From assembly GCF_029581195.1 (NCBI RefSeq), contig NZ_CP120737.1:1612001-1676000 (forward strand): 64,000 nt of DNA, in the 5' to 3' direction. The stretch comes from Solwaraspora sp. WMMD791 (lineage in GTDB: Bacteria; Actinomycetota; Actinomycetes; Mycobacteriales; Micromonosporaceae). How positions within the stretch are numbered: position 1 is the first letter of the stretch; each line of letters begins with the position of its first letter. Positions 18,049 through 26,369 of the stretch are shown here, in pieces. A program made the translations under genes and the position numbers. The notes under the pieces are model-generated. The model made no database searches, was not told where the DNA came from, and saw only the letters and a program-made list of their open reading frames with translations.

Positions 18049-18950
18049 CCGTCACCCGGGATCCGGTGACCGGACACGGCGGCCCGCACGGCGTTGACGG
18101 GGCGGCGACCGACAACGCGGACCGGGCGTCGTGGGGGCCGCTGCCCCGGCGGCGTCCGGCCCGCCGGGTGCCGGCGCTGCTGGCCATCCGTACGCCGATC
18201 CCGGCGGCCGGCCGGTGGACGTTGACGGTCGCCTCGATCGTGGTGCCGCTGGCCGCCTGGCAGATCGGCAGCATGCTGGTCGACGGGCGGCCGGACTTCC
18301 TGCCGTCACCGCTGGAGTCGGTGGCGGCCGGGGTGGAGATGGCCCGTACGGGTCAACTGTGGACCGACACCGCCGCGACCGTCGGCCGGGTGCTGCGCGG
18401 ATTCGGCCTGGCGGTGGCGGTGTCGGTGCCGCTCGGCCTGTTGATGGGCAGCTTCCAGGCGGGTCGAGCGGCGCTGGAGCCGATGATCGGCCTGCTGCGG
18501 TACCTGCCGGCCAGCGCGTTCATCCCGCTGCTGATCATCTGGTTGGGGCTGGGTGAGCCGTCCAAGGTGGCGTTGATCTTCATCGCGACGGTCTTCTTCA
18601 ACACGCTGATGACCGCCAACGTGGTCCGCACCGTGCCGGCCGGGCTGATCGACGTGTCGTACACCCTCGGGGCCCGGCGCTTCGAGGTGCTGCGCAAGGT
18701 GATCGTGCCGCACTCGCTGCCCGGCATGATCGACGCGATCCGGGTCAACGCGGCGGCGGCCTGGAACTTCGTGGTCGTCGCCGAACTGATCAACGCCCAG
18801 TCCGGGCTGGGCTACCGGATCGTCCGGTCGCAACGGTTCAACCAGCTCGACAACATCTTCGCCGTACTGATCGTGATCGCCCTGATCGGCGTGGCGATCG
18901 ACCTGGCCTTGCGGACGACCCGCGACCGGATCGGGAGGTGGGCATCGTGA
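18045..18950 (+). CDS. ABC importer permease, probably for guanidine
   Basis: 301 residues from GTG 18045, overlapping the binding-protein stop. After a soluble 50-residue head come about six membrane helices with the BPD_transp_1 (SsuC/NrtB/TauC) layout. The EAA coupling loop is seen as GLIDVSYTLGARRFEVLRKVIVPHSLPGMIDAIR. It would dimerise and pair with the ATPase encoded next. The long hydrophilic N-terminus is extra compared with a minimal permease. Substrate assigned by context only. Confidence 0.85.
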   Translation: MTVTRDPVTGHGGPHGVDGAATDNADRASWGPLPRRRPARRVPALLAIRTPIPAAGRWTLTVASIVVPLAAWQIGSMLVDGRPDFLPSPLESVAAGVEMARTGQLWTDTAATVGRVLRGFGLAVAVSVPLGLLMGSFQAGRAALEPMIGLLRYLPASAFIPLLIIWLGLGEPSKVALIFIATVFFNTLMTANVVRTVPAGLIDVSYTLGARRFEVLRKVIVPHSLPGMIDAIRVNAAAAWNFVVVAELINAQSGLGYRIVRSQRFNQLDNIFAVLIVIALIGVAIDLALRTTRDRIGRWAS

Positions 18951-19813
18951 CCTCGACCGAAACCGAAGCCACGACCGGTGCCGGGTCCGTGGCCCCGACC
19001 GCCGAGGCGCCACTGGTGCGGCTCGCCGGCGTCGGCAAGGACTTCCGGGCCGCCGCCGGCGGGTCGCTGCGCGCGCTCGACGGCGTGGATCTGGCGGTAC
19101 GCCGAGGCGAATTCGTCTGCCTGGTCGGCGCCTCCGGGTCGGGCAAGTCCACTCTGCTGTCGCTGATCGCCGGGCTGACCACGCCGAGCCGGGGAGCTGT
19201 GCTGCTCGACGGCACGGCGGTGACCGGGCCGGGACCGGACCGGGGGCTGGTGCTGCAGAGCGGTGCCGTCTACCCGTGGCGGACGGTGGAACGCAACGTC
19301 GCGTTCGGGCTGGAGCTGCTGCCGATCAGTCGGGCCGAACGGGCCCGTCGGGTCGCCTGGTACCTGGCCGAGACCGGGCTGACCGGGCTGCGGCACGCGC
19401 TGCCGAAGCAGCTCTCCGGCGGGCAGCGCCAGCGGGTGGCGATCGCCCGCGCGCTGGCCTGTGAGCCGCAGGTGCTGCTGCTCGACGAGCCGTTCGGTGC
19501 CCTCGACGTGCAGACCAAGGAGGACATGCAGCTGTTCGTCCGCCGGGTGTGGGCCGACACCGGCACCACCGTGGTGATGGTGACCCACGACGTCGAGGAG
19601 GCGGTCTTCCTCGGTCAGCGGGTGGTGGTGCTGGCCAGCGACCCGGGCCGGGTCGCCGCCGACCTGCCGGTGGAGCTGCCGCCCGACCGCGACGGCGTAC
19701 CCCGGGACCTGACTGTCAAGCGGCTGCCGGAGTTCCTGGCGCTGCGCGCCGATGTCGAGGACCAGGTCCGCGCCTACCACCAGCGGCACGCCGCCGCCGG
19801 GTCCGGCGGCTGA
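18947..19813 (+). CDS. ABC importer ATP-binding subunit, probably for guanidine
   Basis: 288 residues from GTG 18947, overlapping the permease stop, with GGGAGG 8 nt upstream. Walker A is GASGSGKST, Q-loop region VLQSGAVYPWRTV, signature LSGGQRQRVAIARAL, Walker B VLLLDEPFGALD, and switch histidine MVTHDVEEAVFL. This is the NrtD/SsuB/TauB class. It is the last gene of the riboswitch-led operon; a 49-bp gap then separates it from the convergent ABC-2 gene. Confidence 0.9.
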   Translation: MTSTETEATTGAGSVAPTAEAPLVRLAGVGKDFRAAAGGSLRALDGVDLAVRRGEFVCLVGASGSGKSTLLSLIAGLTTPSRGAVLLDGTAVTGPGPDRGLVLQSGAVYPWRTVERNVAFGLELLPISRAERARRVAWYLAETGLTGLRHALPKQLSGGQRQRVAIARALACEPQVLLLDEPFGALDVQTKEDMQLFVRRVWADTGTTVVMVTHDVEEAVFLGQRVVVLASDPGRVAADLPVELPPDRDGVPRDLTVKRLPEFLALRADVEDQVRAYHQRHAAAGSGG

Positions 19814-19862
19814 CTGGCCGACGACCGCTTCGGCTGCGAGCGATCGACGGCTGACAGCGGTG

Positions 19863-20636
19863 TCACTGCCAGCGGAAGAACCGGGCGGCGACCAGTGTGC
19901 TGAGCACGGTGGCGACGGCCAGGGCGAGCAGGTGGCGTGGCTGCGGCGGCTCACCCGCCCAGGCCGCGCCGACCGCCTGCACCGCGGCCCCGAACGGCAG
20001 CGCCTCACCGACCGTCGCCACCCGGTCCGGCAGGTTCTGCGTCGGCCCGAACAGGCCACCGGTCGCGCCCATCGCGAAGAACGCCGTCAACCCGATCGCC
20101 ACCGACGCGTTGCCGCTGGGCGCGACCGCCGCCACCAGCATCCCGACGGCGTACATGGCGGCTGCGGCGAGGGCGACGACGGCCAGCGTACGGCCGGGGT
20201 TGCCCGGCGGCCGGGCACCGAACGCGACCACCGCGACCCCGAGGGCCAGCCCGACGCCGACCGCCGTCTGCAGCAGGCTCGTGACCACCTGCGCCGCGAG
20301 GACCATCGCCGGGTGGGCCGGCGTCACCGCCAGCCGACGCAGCACCCCGGTGCGCCGGTAGTAGGCGAGGAAGCTCGGCATGTTCACCACCCCGATGGTG
20401 GCGATGATGACGGTGAACACCAGCGGCAGCACGTACACGTCGAGCACGGTGCGGCCGCCGGGCAGGGTCTGACCGCCCTGCGCGCTGACCGCGTTCATCA
20501 CCAGGATCAGCAGCGGCAGCCCGATCGGCACGACCAGGCCGGCGGTGTCCCGGGCCACCATCCGGCACTCGGCGGCGACCAACGCGGCCCAGGCGCGCGG
20601 TCCGGGGCGGCGGGCGACGATCTGCGGCGCGGTCAC
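19863..20636 (-). CDS. ABC-2 type exporter permease
   Basis: 257 residues from GTG 20636, overlapping the stop of its ATPase as GTGA. Six hydrophobic segments are visible, starting with GLVVPIGLPLLILVMNAV and ending with LLALAVATVLSTLVAARFF. The pattern of ABC2_membrane proteins holds, including the amphipathic loop YYRRTGVLRRLAVTPAHP after the second helix. With its ATPase it forms an exporter of a lipid, peptide or antibiotic; substrate unknown. The divergent two-component system at 21546 probably controls it. Confidence 0.87.
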   Translation of the reverse strand: MTAPQIVARRPGPRAWAALVAAECRMVARDTAGLVVPIGLPLLILVMNAVSAQGGQTLPGGRTVLDVYVLPLVFTVIIATIGVVNMPSFLAYYRRTGVLRRLAVTPAHPAMVLAAQVVTSLLQTAVGVGLALGVAVVAFGARPPGNPGRTLAVVALAAAAMYAVGMLVAAVAPSGNASVAIGLTAFFAMGATGGLFGPTQNLPDRVATVGEALPFGAAVQAVGAAWAGEPPQPRHLLALAVATVLSTLVAARFFRWQ

Positions 20637-21412
20637 CACGACCCCTCCTCGGCGTCGCGTTCGGCATCGAACGGCTGGCCGGTCAGGGCGAGAAAGGCGT
20701 CGTCGAGGGTGGTGCACGGTGCTGCCGTCCCCGTGTCGGCGGCGGTGCGTCCGGCCCGCGCGATCAGTCCGGCCGGGCTGTCGAGAGCGATCAGCCGGCC
20801 CCGGTCGATCAGCGCGACCCGGTCACAGAGCCGCTCCACCTCCTCCATCAGGTGGCTGACCAGCAGCACCGTCACCCCGTCGTCGCGCAACTGTTCGACG
20901 AGCGCCCAGATGCGTCGACGGGCCTGTGGATCCAGCCCGGTGGACAACTCGTCGAGCAACGCCACCCGGGGGTTGCCGACCAGCGCCAGGGCGATCGACA
21001 GCCGCTGTTGCTGGCCGCCGGAGAGCTTCTCGAACCGGGTGTCGCGGCGGTCGGCGAGTCCCAGCAGGTCGATCAGCTCGTCGGGGTCGGCGCCGTCTGC
21101 GTAGAAGCTGCGGTACAGCCGGACCAGCTCCCGGACGGTCAGTGCCGCGTGCAGCGCGGCAGCCTGCAGCTGTACGCCGAGCACCTGGCGCAGCCGGGCC
21201 CGGTCCCGCCACGGGTCGAGACCGAGCACCCGCACCCGGCCCCGGTCGGGCCGCCGCAGCCCGGCGATGGTCTCCACGACTGTGGTCTTGCCAGCCCCGT
21301 TGCGCCCCAGTACGCCGAGGATCTCTCCCGGTTCGACGGTGAGGCTCACCGAGTCCACGGCGACGGTCGACCCGTACCGCTTGTGAATGTCCTCGACGGT
21401 GACCGCCGGCAT
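20633..21412 (-). CDS. ABC-2 type exporter ATP-binding protein
   Basis: 259 residues from ATG 21412 with AAGGAGGT upstream. Walker A is GRNGAGKTT, signature LSGGQQQRLSIALAL, Walker B VALLDELSTGLDPQ, with Leu in place of the usual Pro after DE, and switch histidine VSHLMEEVERL. This is the DrrA/CcmA drug-efflux class. It overlaps the permease gene and faces the sensor kinase at 21546 across a 133-bp promoter region. Confidence 0.9.
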   Translation of the reverse strand: MPAVTVEDIHKRYGSTVAVDSVSLTVEPGEILGVLGRNGAGKTTVVETIAGLRRPDRGRVRVLGLDPWRDRARLRQVLGVQLQAAALHAALTVRELVRLYRSFYADGADPDELIDLLGLADRRDTRFEKLSGGQQQRLSIALALVGNPRVALLDELSTGLDPQARRRIWALVEQLRDDGVTVLLVSHLMEEVERLCDRVALIDRGRLIALDSPAGLIARAGRTAADTGTAAPCTTLDDAFLALTGQPFDAERDAEEGSW

Positions 21413-21545
21413 CGCCGTACCTCCTTGATGGGATGTCCGCACGCTATGGCGGCCGGGCCCACCGGCGGATCTGCCGGTGGTCACGGTCGGTGGGGGTGAC
21501 TTCCGGCAGGGGCGGTACGCCGGACCGGCCGCCTAGCATGACGGG

Positions 21546-22673
21546 GTGAGCCGATCCGATCCCCGACCCTGGTCCGGGGTGGTCGGCGTACTGACCTGCC
21601 TGGCCGTCGGTGCCCCGGTGCTGGTGCTGGGTAGCGGCCCGGCCGCCGGCGCGTTCCTTGTCCCGGTCTGGCTGTGGTGGGTGTGTTTCGCCGGTTTCGT
21701 CGTGGCATTGGTGGTCTGCACCCTGCTGGTGGACCGGGTCCGCGACGTCGGCACGCTTCTGGTGTTCGCCGCGCAGGTCGGCCTCGGGGTGACGGTGGTG
21801 CTGATGGCGCCGGCGTTCGGGTGGACGCAGATCCTGCTGGTGTTCGGCGCGGCGGTCAGCACCTACCTGAACCGGTGGCCGGTGACGACCGCCGTGGTCG
21901 GACTCAACACGGTGGTGGCCGCCGGGGCCGCGTACCTCAACTCGGGTGCGGTCGCCCAGGCACTGCTCAACGCGCTGCTGTACGCCCTGCTGCAGGCAGG
22001 CGTCGTGCTGTCGGTGCAGACGTACCTGCGGGAGTTGGCGACCCGGCGCAAACTCGCCGAGGCGCACACCGAACTGCGGGCGGCGACCGCGCTGCTGGCG
22101 CAGGCGACCCGGTCGGACGAACGGCTGCGGATCGCCCGGGAGTTGCACGACCTGATCGGCCACCAGTTGACGGTGCTGACCCTGGAGTTGGAGGTCGCCG
22201 CGCACCAGAGCACCCCGCCGGCGGCCGAGCACGTCGCCCGGGCCCGGCAGGTGGCGCGGGATCTGCTGGCCGACGTCCGTGGCACCGTGGGCGAGCTGCG
22301 CCGGCACGCCCCGGACCTGCGCGAGGCCCTGCAGCGGATCGTCGCGGAGCTACCGGAGCCCGCCGTGCATCTGCGGGTCGACGACGGCATCGCCGTCGAC
22401 GAGGCGCGGGTCACCGCGCTGGTCCGCTGCGTGCAGGAGGTGGTGACCAACACCATCCGGCACGCCGAGTCGGCCAACCTGTGGATCGAGATCAGCGACG
22501 ACGACGGCACGATCCGGCTCACCGCCTGGGACGACGGCCGGGGCGCCGGCGGCGAGGTGCGACCCGGCAACGGGCTGTGCGGGATGCGGGAGCGGGTCGA
22601 GGCGCTCGGCGGACGGGTGTCGTTGGATGGCGGGCGGGGCTTCCGGGTGCGGGCCGAGGTGCCGGCGGCATGA
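21546..22673 (+). CDS. NarL-system sensor histidine kinase
   Basis: 375 residues from GTG 21546. Five or six N-terminal membrane helices (about 10-160) have almost no extracytoplasmic loop, as in DesK-type intramembrane sensors. The HisKA_3 box is ERLRIARELHDLIGHQLTVL (phospho-His about 200). The ATPase has VQEVVTNTIRHAESAN (N-box), WDDGRGAG and GNGLCGMRERVEALGG. It is coupled to the response regulator by an ATGA overlap. Beside an ABC-2 exporter, such kinases usually sense membrane stress or the exported molecule. Confidence 0.9.
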   Translation: MSRSDPRPWSGVVGVLTCLAVGAPVLVLGSGPAAGAFLVPVWLWWVCFAGFVVALVVCTLLVDRVRDVGTLLVFAAQVGLGVTVVLMAPAFGWTQILLVFGAAVSTYLNRWPVTTAVVGLNTVVAAGAAYLNSGAVAQALLNALLYALLQAGVVLSVQTYLRELATRRKLAEAHTELRAATALLAQATRSDERLRIARELHDLIGHQLTVLTLELEVAAHQSTPPAAEHVARARQVARDLLADVRGTVGELRRHAPDLREALQRIVAELPEPAVHLRVDDGIAVDEARVTALVRCVQEVVTNTIRHAESANLWIEISDDDGTIRLTAWDDGRGAGGEVRPGNGLCGMRERVEALGGRVSLDGGRGFRVRAEVPAA

Positions 22674-23353
22674 CCGGTGGCCGCGTGACCGGTGGCCGCG
22701 TCATCAGCGTCTGCGTCGTCGACGACCAGACCCTGGTCCGCCAGGGCATCCGCAGCCTGCTGGAGCTGGCCGACGACGTCGTCGTGGTCGCCGAGGCCGG
22801 CGACGGGCAGACGGGGGTCGCGGCGGTCGAGCGGCACCGGCCCGACGTGGTCCTGCTCGACCTGCGGATGCCCGGCCGGGACGGAATCTGGGCGCTACGG
22901 ACGTTGCGCGAGCGCGGGGTCGACGTGCCGGTGCTGGTGTTGACCACCTTCGACGATGACGAACTGGTCCTGCAGGCGTTGCGCGCCGGGGCGCGGGGCT
23001 ACCTGCTCAAGGACGTGACGCTCGCTCAGCTGATCGGCGCGGTGCGCACGCTCGCCGCCGGGGGGACGCTGGTCGCGCCGGCGATCACCGACCGGCTGCT
23101 GCGGGCGGTCGCCGCCGGTGACGTGCCGGCGGCCGTGGACCGCGACGCGCCGCCAGTGCAGGAGTTGACCGAACGGGAACGCGAGGTGCTGCGGCTGATC
23201 GCCACCGGCTACTCCAACCGGGAGATCGCCGAGGCGCTGTTCCTCGCCGAGGGCACCGTCAAGAACCACGTGTCCGCCGTACTGCTGAAGTTGGGCACCC
23301 GCGACCGCACCCGCGCCGTGCTGCGTGCTCTGCACCACGGCCTGCTCGGCTGA
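22670..23353 (+). CDS. NarL/LuxR-type response regulator
   Basis: 227 residues from the ATG overlapping the kinase stop. Receiver domain: acidic pair VVDDQ, phospho-acceptor Asp in VVLLDLRMPG, Thr in VLVLTTFDD and Lys in GYLLKDV. The C-terminal LuxR HTH is LTEREREVLRLIATGYSNREIAEALFLAEGTVKNHV. The N-terminus has the short direct repeat TGGRVTGGRV. Probable targets are the divergent ABC-2 exporter and its own operon. Confidence 0.92.
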   Translation: MTGGRVTGGRVISVCVVDDQTLVRQGIRSLLELADDVVVVAEAGDGQTGVAAVERHRPDVVLLDLRMPGRDGIWALRTLRERGVDVPVLVLTTFDDDELVLQALRAGARGYLLKDVTLAQLIGAVRTLAAGGTLVAPAITDRLLRAVAAGDVPAAVDRDAPPVQELTEREREVLRLIATGYSNREIAEALFLAEGTVKNHVSAVLLKLGTRDRTRAVLRALHHGLLG

Positions 23354-23368
23354 GCAGGGAGCGACCGC

Positions 23369-23761
23369 TCAGGCCGGGCCGACCAGGTCCCACCGGTTGC
23401 CGGCGACGTCGAGGAAGACCACGACCTTGCCGTACGGTTCGGTGCGCGGCGCGGTCACGAACCGTACGTCGTGGTCGATCATCCGTTGGTACGCGGCGTC
23501 GAAGTCGTCGACCCGCAGGAAGAACCCGACCCGGCCGGCGGCCTGGTTGCCGACCGCCGCCCGCTGTGCGTCGCCGTCGGCGCGGGCCAGCAGCAGGCCG
23601 GTCTCGGCACCGGGCGGGCGCACCACCACCCACCGTTTGGGGCGGCCGTCGTTGGTCGTCGACGGGGTGTCCTCGACCAGCTCGAACCCGAGGACGCTGG
23701 TGAAGAACGCGATGGCCGGGTCGTAGTCGTCGACGATGATCGCGGTGAGCGAGATGTGCAC
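23369..23761 (-). CDS. VOC-family (glyoxalase-like) protein
   Basis: 130 residues, two beta-alpha-beta-beta-beta modules: MHISLTAIIVDDYDPAIAFF starts the first and VGFFLRVDDFDAAYQRM the second, ending in VVVFLDVAGNRWDLVGP. Potential metal ligands H2 and E in the strands are present. VOC proteins include glyoxalase I, bleomycin-binding proteins and dioxygenases; no specific role can be assigned. Single gene, convergent with the response regulator. Confidence 0.85.
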   Translation of the reverse strand: MHISLTAIIVDDYDPAIAFFTSVLGFELVEDTPSTTNDGRPKRWVVVRPPGAETGLLLARADGDAQRAAVGNQAAGRVGFFLRVDDFDAAYQRMIDHDVRFVTAPRTEPYGKVVVFLDVAGNRWDLVGPA

Positions 23762-23791
23762 GCCCGCAGCGTAGGCATCAGGCGTCAGACG

Positions 23792-24295
23792 TCAGGCGTC
23801 AGGTGGCGGGGCTGCGGGGGTGCGGCGGCGGGCACCGGGGCCGGGCCGGGGCAGGGCGTCGCGGGGGCTGGCCAGGTCGTGGCCGGCGGCGCAGCGCATG
23901 GTCACGCCGACCTGGGCGCCGCAGTCGCGGTGGGCCACGGTCAGCGCCGAACCGTCCGGGTCGGCGCAGTACCGGTCACCCCACTGCAGCAGGGCGATCA
24001 GCACCGGCCACAGGTCCAGGCCTTTGCCGGTGAGCCGGTACTCGTAGCGGTGCCGCTCCCCCGGCTCCTGGTACGGGTGCCGGCGCAGCAGGCCCTGGTC
24101 GACCAGCATGGCGAGCCGGTTGGTGAGCACCTGGCGGGGAACGCCGGTGCGTTCGCGCATCTGGTCGAAGCGCCGTACGCCGTTGAAGACCTCGCGGAGC
24201 ACGACGACGGTCCACCGTTCGCCGAGAATCTCCATGGTGCGGGCGATGGTGCAGTTGTCGATGGACCAGTCGAGTGCGGTAGGTCTCACCGTCAC
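23792..24295 (-). CDS. HxlR-family transcriptional regulator
   Basis: 167 residues from GTG 24295 (another GTG at 24289 is possible). The HxlR signature NCTIARTMEILGERWTVVVLREV is near the N-terminus, with the conserved Cys often used for redox or aldehyde sensing. The winged helix continues through GVPRQVLTNRLAMLVDQGLL and YRLTGKGLDLWPVL. The C-terminus is Pro/Ala/Arg-rich. It is divergent from the thioesterase at 24343 across only 47 bp, so it may regulate that gene and itself. Confidence 0.88.
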   Translation of the reverse strand: MTVRPTALDWSIDNCTIARTMEILGERWTVVVLREVFNGVRRFDQMRERTGVPRQVLTNRLAMLVDQGLLRRHPYQEPGERHRYEYRLTGKGLDLWPVLIALLQWGDRYCADPDGSALTVAHRDCGAQVGVTMRCAAGHDLASPRDALPRPGPGARRRTPAAPPPDA

Positions 24296-24342
24296 CAGCC
24301 TAGGTCTCGTTGACAGACCCAGCAACCGGCTGACAGCCTGCA

Positions 24343-24879
24343 ATGATGACGCAGACTCAGCAGCCGGCACCGGACGCGACGCAGCGCAGCCGTACCTTCT
24401 CGTGGACCGACCCGGCGGCGGTCCGGCTGGCCGCGTTGAACGGCCTCGACGGCCTGGACCAGCTGCGGGCGATGGCCTCCGGTGAGATCCCCGCCCCACC
24501 GGTGCTGGTGATGCTGGGCCTCGAAGGCCTGGAGCCCGAGCACGGCCGGGTGGTCACCACGCTCACGCCGCAGGAGTTCCACTACAACGCCCTGGGCACG
24601 GTGCACGGCGGCATCATCTCGACGCTGCTGGACACCGCAGCCGGCTGCGCGGTGCACTCGGTGCTGCCGGCCGGGACGAGCTACACCTCGATCGACCTGA
24701 ACGTGAAGTTCCTGCGCCCGGTGACCCTCGCCTCGGGCACGCTGCGCTGCGAGGGCACCGTTGTGCAGCGCGGGCGGCGCACCGCGTACGCCGAGGCGAA
24801 GCTGACCGACGCCGCCGGCCGGCTGGCCGCCCACGCCACCTCGTCCTGCCTGCTGTTCGAGCTACCGCCGACGACCTGA
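24343..24879 (+). CDS. PaaI-type hotdog thioesterase
   Basis: 178 residues from ATG 24343. The hotdog helix and active-site region is HYNALGTVHGGIISTLLDTAAGCAV (central part), followed by LNVKFLRPVTLASGTLRCEGTVVQRGRRTAYAEAKL. This is the 4HBT/PaaI class that hydrolyses acyl- or aryl-CoA esters. Substrate unknown. Divergent from an HxlR regulator, a frequent pairing for small catabolic genes. It ends 18 bp before the convergent urtE. Confidence 0.85.
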   Translation: MMTQTQQPAPDATQRSRTFSWTDPAAVRLAALNGLDGLDQLRAMASGEIPAPPVLVMLGLEGLEPEHGRVVTTLTPQEFHYNALGTVHGGIISTLLDTAAGCAVHSVLPAGTSYTSIDLNVKFLRPVTLASGTLRCEGTVVQRGRRTAYAEAKLTDAAGRLAAHATSSCLLFELPPTT

Positions 24880-24897
24880 CCCACTGAGGGGCACAGG

Positions 24898-25599
24898 TCA
24901 CACCGACAGCAGTTGGCGGACCGATTCGTCGCGCAGATCCTCCTTGTCACCGGCCCGGACCACCTCGCCGGCGTCGAGGATGACGAACTGGTCGGCCAGC
25001 CGCAGCGCCAACTCGAGATACTGCTCGACCAGCAGGATCGCCAACCCGGCCTCGGTGTGCAACCGTTCGATGGCCTCCTCGATCTCCACGATGATCGACG
25101 GCTGGATGCCTTCGGTCGGCTCGTCGAGCAGCAGCATCTTCGGCCGGGTGACCAGCGCTCTGGCGATCGCCAACTGCTGCTGCTGGCCGCCGGAGAGGAA
25201 CCCGGCCCGCCGGCGCAGCAGACCGCGCAGCGCCGGGAACAGGTCGAGGGCCTCGTCCAGGGCCGCCTTGTCGGTCCCGGCCGCCTCGATCGCCACCTGC
25301 AGGTTCTCCGCGACGGTCAACTGCGGGAACGTCTCGTGGCCCTGCGGCACGTAGCCGAGCCCGAGCCGGACCCGCTCGTGGGTACGTAGTTTGGTGATGT
25401 CGCGGCCTTCGAAGGTGACCCGGCCGGCGCGCACCGGCAGCACCCCGGTGATCGCCTTCAGCAGGGTGGTCTTGCCGACCCCGTTGCGGCCCATCACGCA
25501 GACCAGCGCGCCGGCCGGGGCCTGCAGGTCGACCCCGAAGAGCACCTGGGCCCGGCCGTAGGAGACGTCGAGGCCCTCGACGGTGAGCATGGCGGTCAC
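24898..25599 (-). CDS. urtE: Urea ABC transporter ATP-binding protein UrtE
   Basis: 233 residues from GTG 25599, overlapping the urtD stop as GTGA. Walker A GRNGVGKTT, signature LSGGQQQQLAIARAL, Walker B LLLDEPTEGIQPSI, the last being a hallmark of UrtE. GHETFPQLTVAENL after the Q-loop also fits. It energises high-affinity urea import together with UrtD. Last gene of urtABCDE. Confidence 0.95.
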   Translation of the reverse strand: MTAMLTVEGLDVSYGRAQVLFGVDLQAPAGALVCVMGRNGVGKTTLLKAITGVLPVRAGRVTFEGRDITKLRTHERVRLGLGYVPQGHETFPQLTVAENLQVAIEAAGTDKAALDEALDLFPALRGLLRRRAGFLSGGQQQQLAIARALVTRPKMLLLDEPTEGIQPSIIVEIEEAIERLHTEAGLAILLVEQYLELALRLADQFVILDAGEVVRAGDKEDLRDESVRQLLSV

Positions 25600-26369
25600 G
25601 GCGACGCCTCCTGAGCGACGGGTTCGGTGTTCTCCTCCCGGGCACGGCCGAGGTAGACCTGTTGCACCCGGGGGTCGGCCTGCACCTGGGCGACGGTGCC
25701 CTCGCAGAGCAGGGTGCCCTCGTGCAGCACGGTGACGGTGCTGGCGAAGCGGCGCAGGAACTCCATGTCGTGCTCGATCACCATCACGGTGTGGTCCTTG
25801 GCGACCTCGCGCAGCAGCTCGCCGGTGCGGTCCCGTTCGCTGCGGCTCATCCCGGCCACCGGTTCGTCGAGCAGCAGCAGGCTGGGCTGCTGCACGATCA
25901 GCATGCCGATCTCCAGCCACTGCCGTTGACCGTGGGAGAGCACCCCGGCCGGGGCGAACGCCAGGTCGGCCAGACCGGTGGTCTCCAACGCCCGCGACAC
26001 CTCGTCGGACACGCCCCGGCGGCGACGCAGCAGGCCGACCAGCGGCCGGCGGAAACTGGCCGCCAGGTCGAGGTTCTCCAGGACGGTGAGCTGCTCGAAC
26101 ACCACCGACGTCTGGAAGGTACGGCCGATGCCGAGCCGGACGATCTGGTGTTCGCGCCGGCCGACCAGTTCCTCACCGTTGAACCGCACCGACCCCGAGG
26201 CCGGCCGGGTGCGGCCGGTGACGACGTCGATCAGGGTGGTCTTGCCGGCACCGTTCGGCCCGATCAGGAACCGCAGTTCACCCGGCTCGACGGTGAGGCT
26301 CAGGTCGGTGACCGCCCGGAACCCGTCGAAGACCACGTTCAGGTCGCGGACCTCCAGTTTGCCGCTCAC
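25596..26369 (-). CDS. urtD: Urea ABC transporter ATP-binding protein UrtD
   Basis: 257 residues from GTG 26369, overlapping urtC. Walker A GPNGAGKTT, then GRTFQTSVVFEQLTVLENL, signature LSHGQRQWLEIGMLIVQQPSLLLLDEPVAGM (central part), where QWLEIGM and PVAGM are typical of UrtD rather than LivG. Switch histidine VIEHDMEFLR. The C-terminus has a 15-residue Glu-rich tail. Confidence 0.95.
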   Translation of the reverse strand: MSGKLEVRDLNVVFDGFRAVTDLSLTVEPGELRFLIGPNGAGKTTLIDVVTGRTRPASGSVRFNGEELVGRREHQIVRLGIGRTFQTSVVFEQLTVLENLDLAASFRRPLVGLLRRRRGVSDEVSRALETTGLADLAFAPAGVLSHGQRQWLEIGMLIVQQPSLLLLDEPVAGMSRSERDRTGELLREVAKDHTVMVIEHDMEFLRRFASTVTVLHEGTLLCEGTVAQVQADPRVQQVYLGRAREENTEPVAQEASP

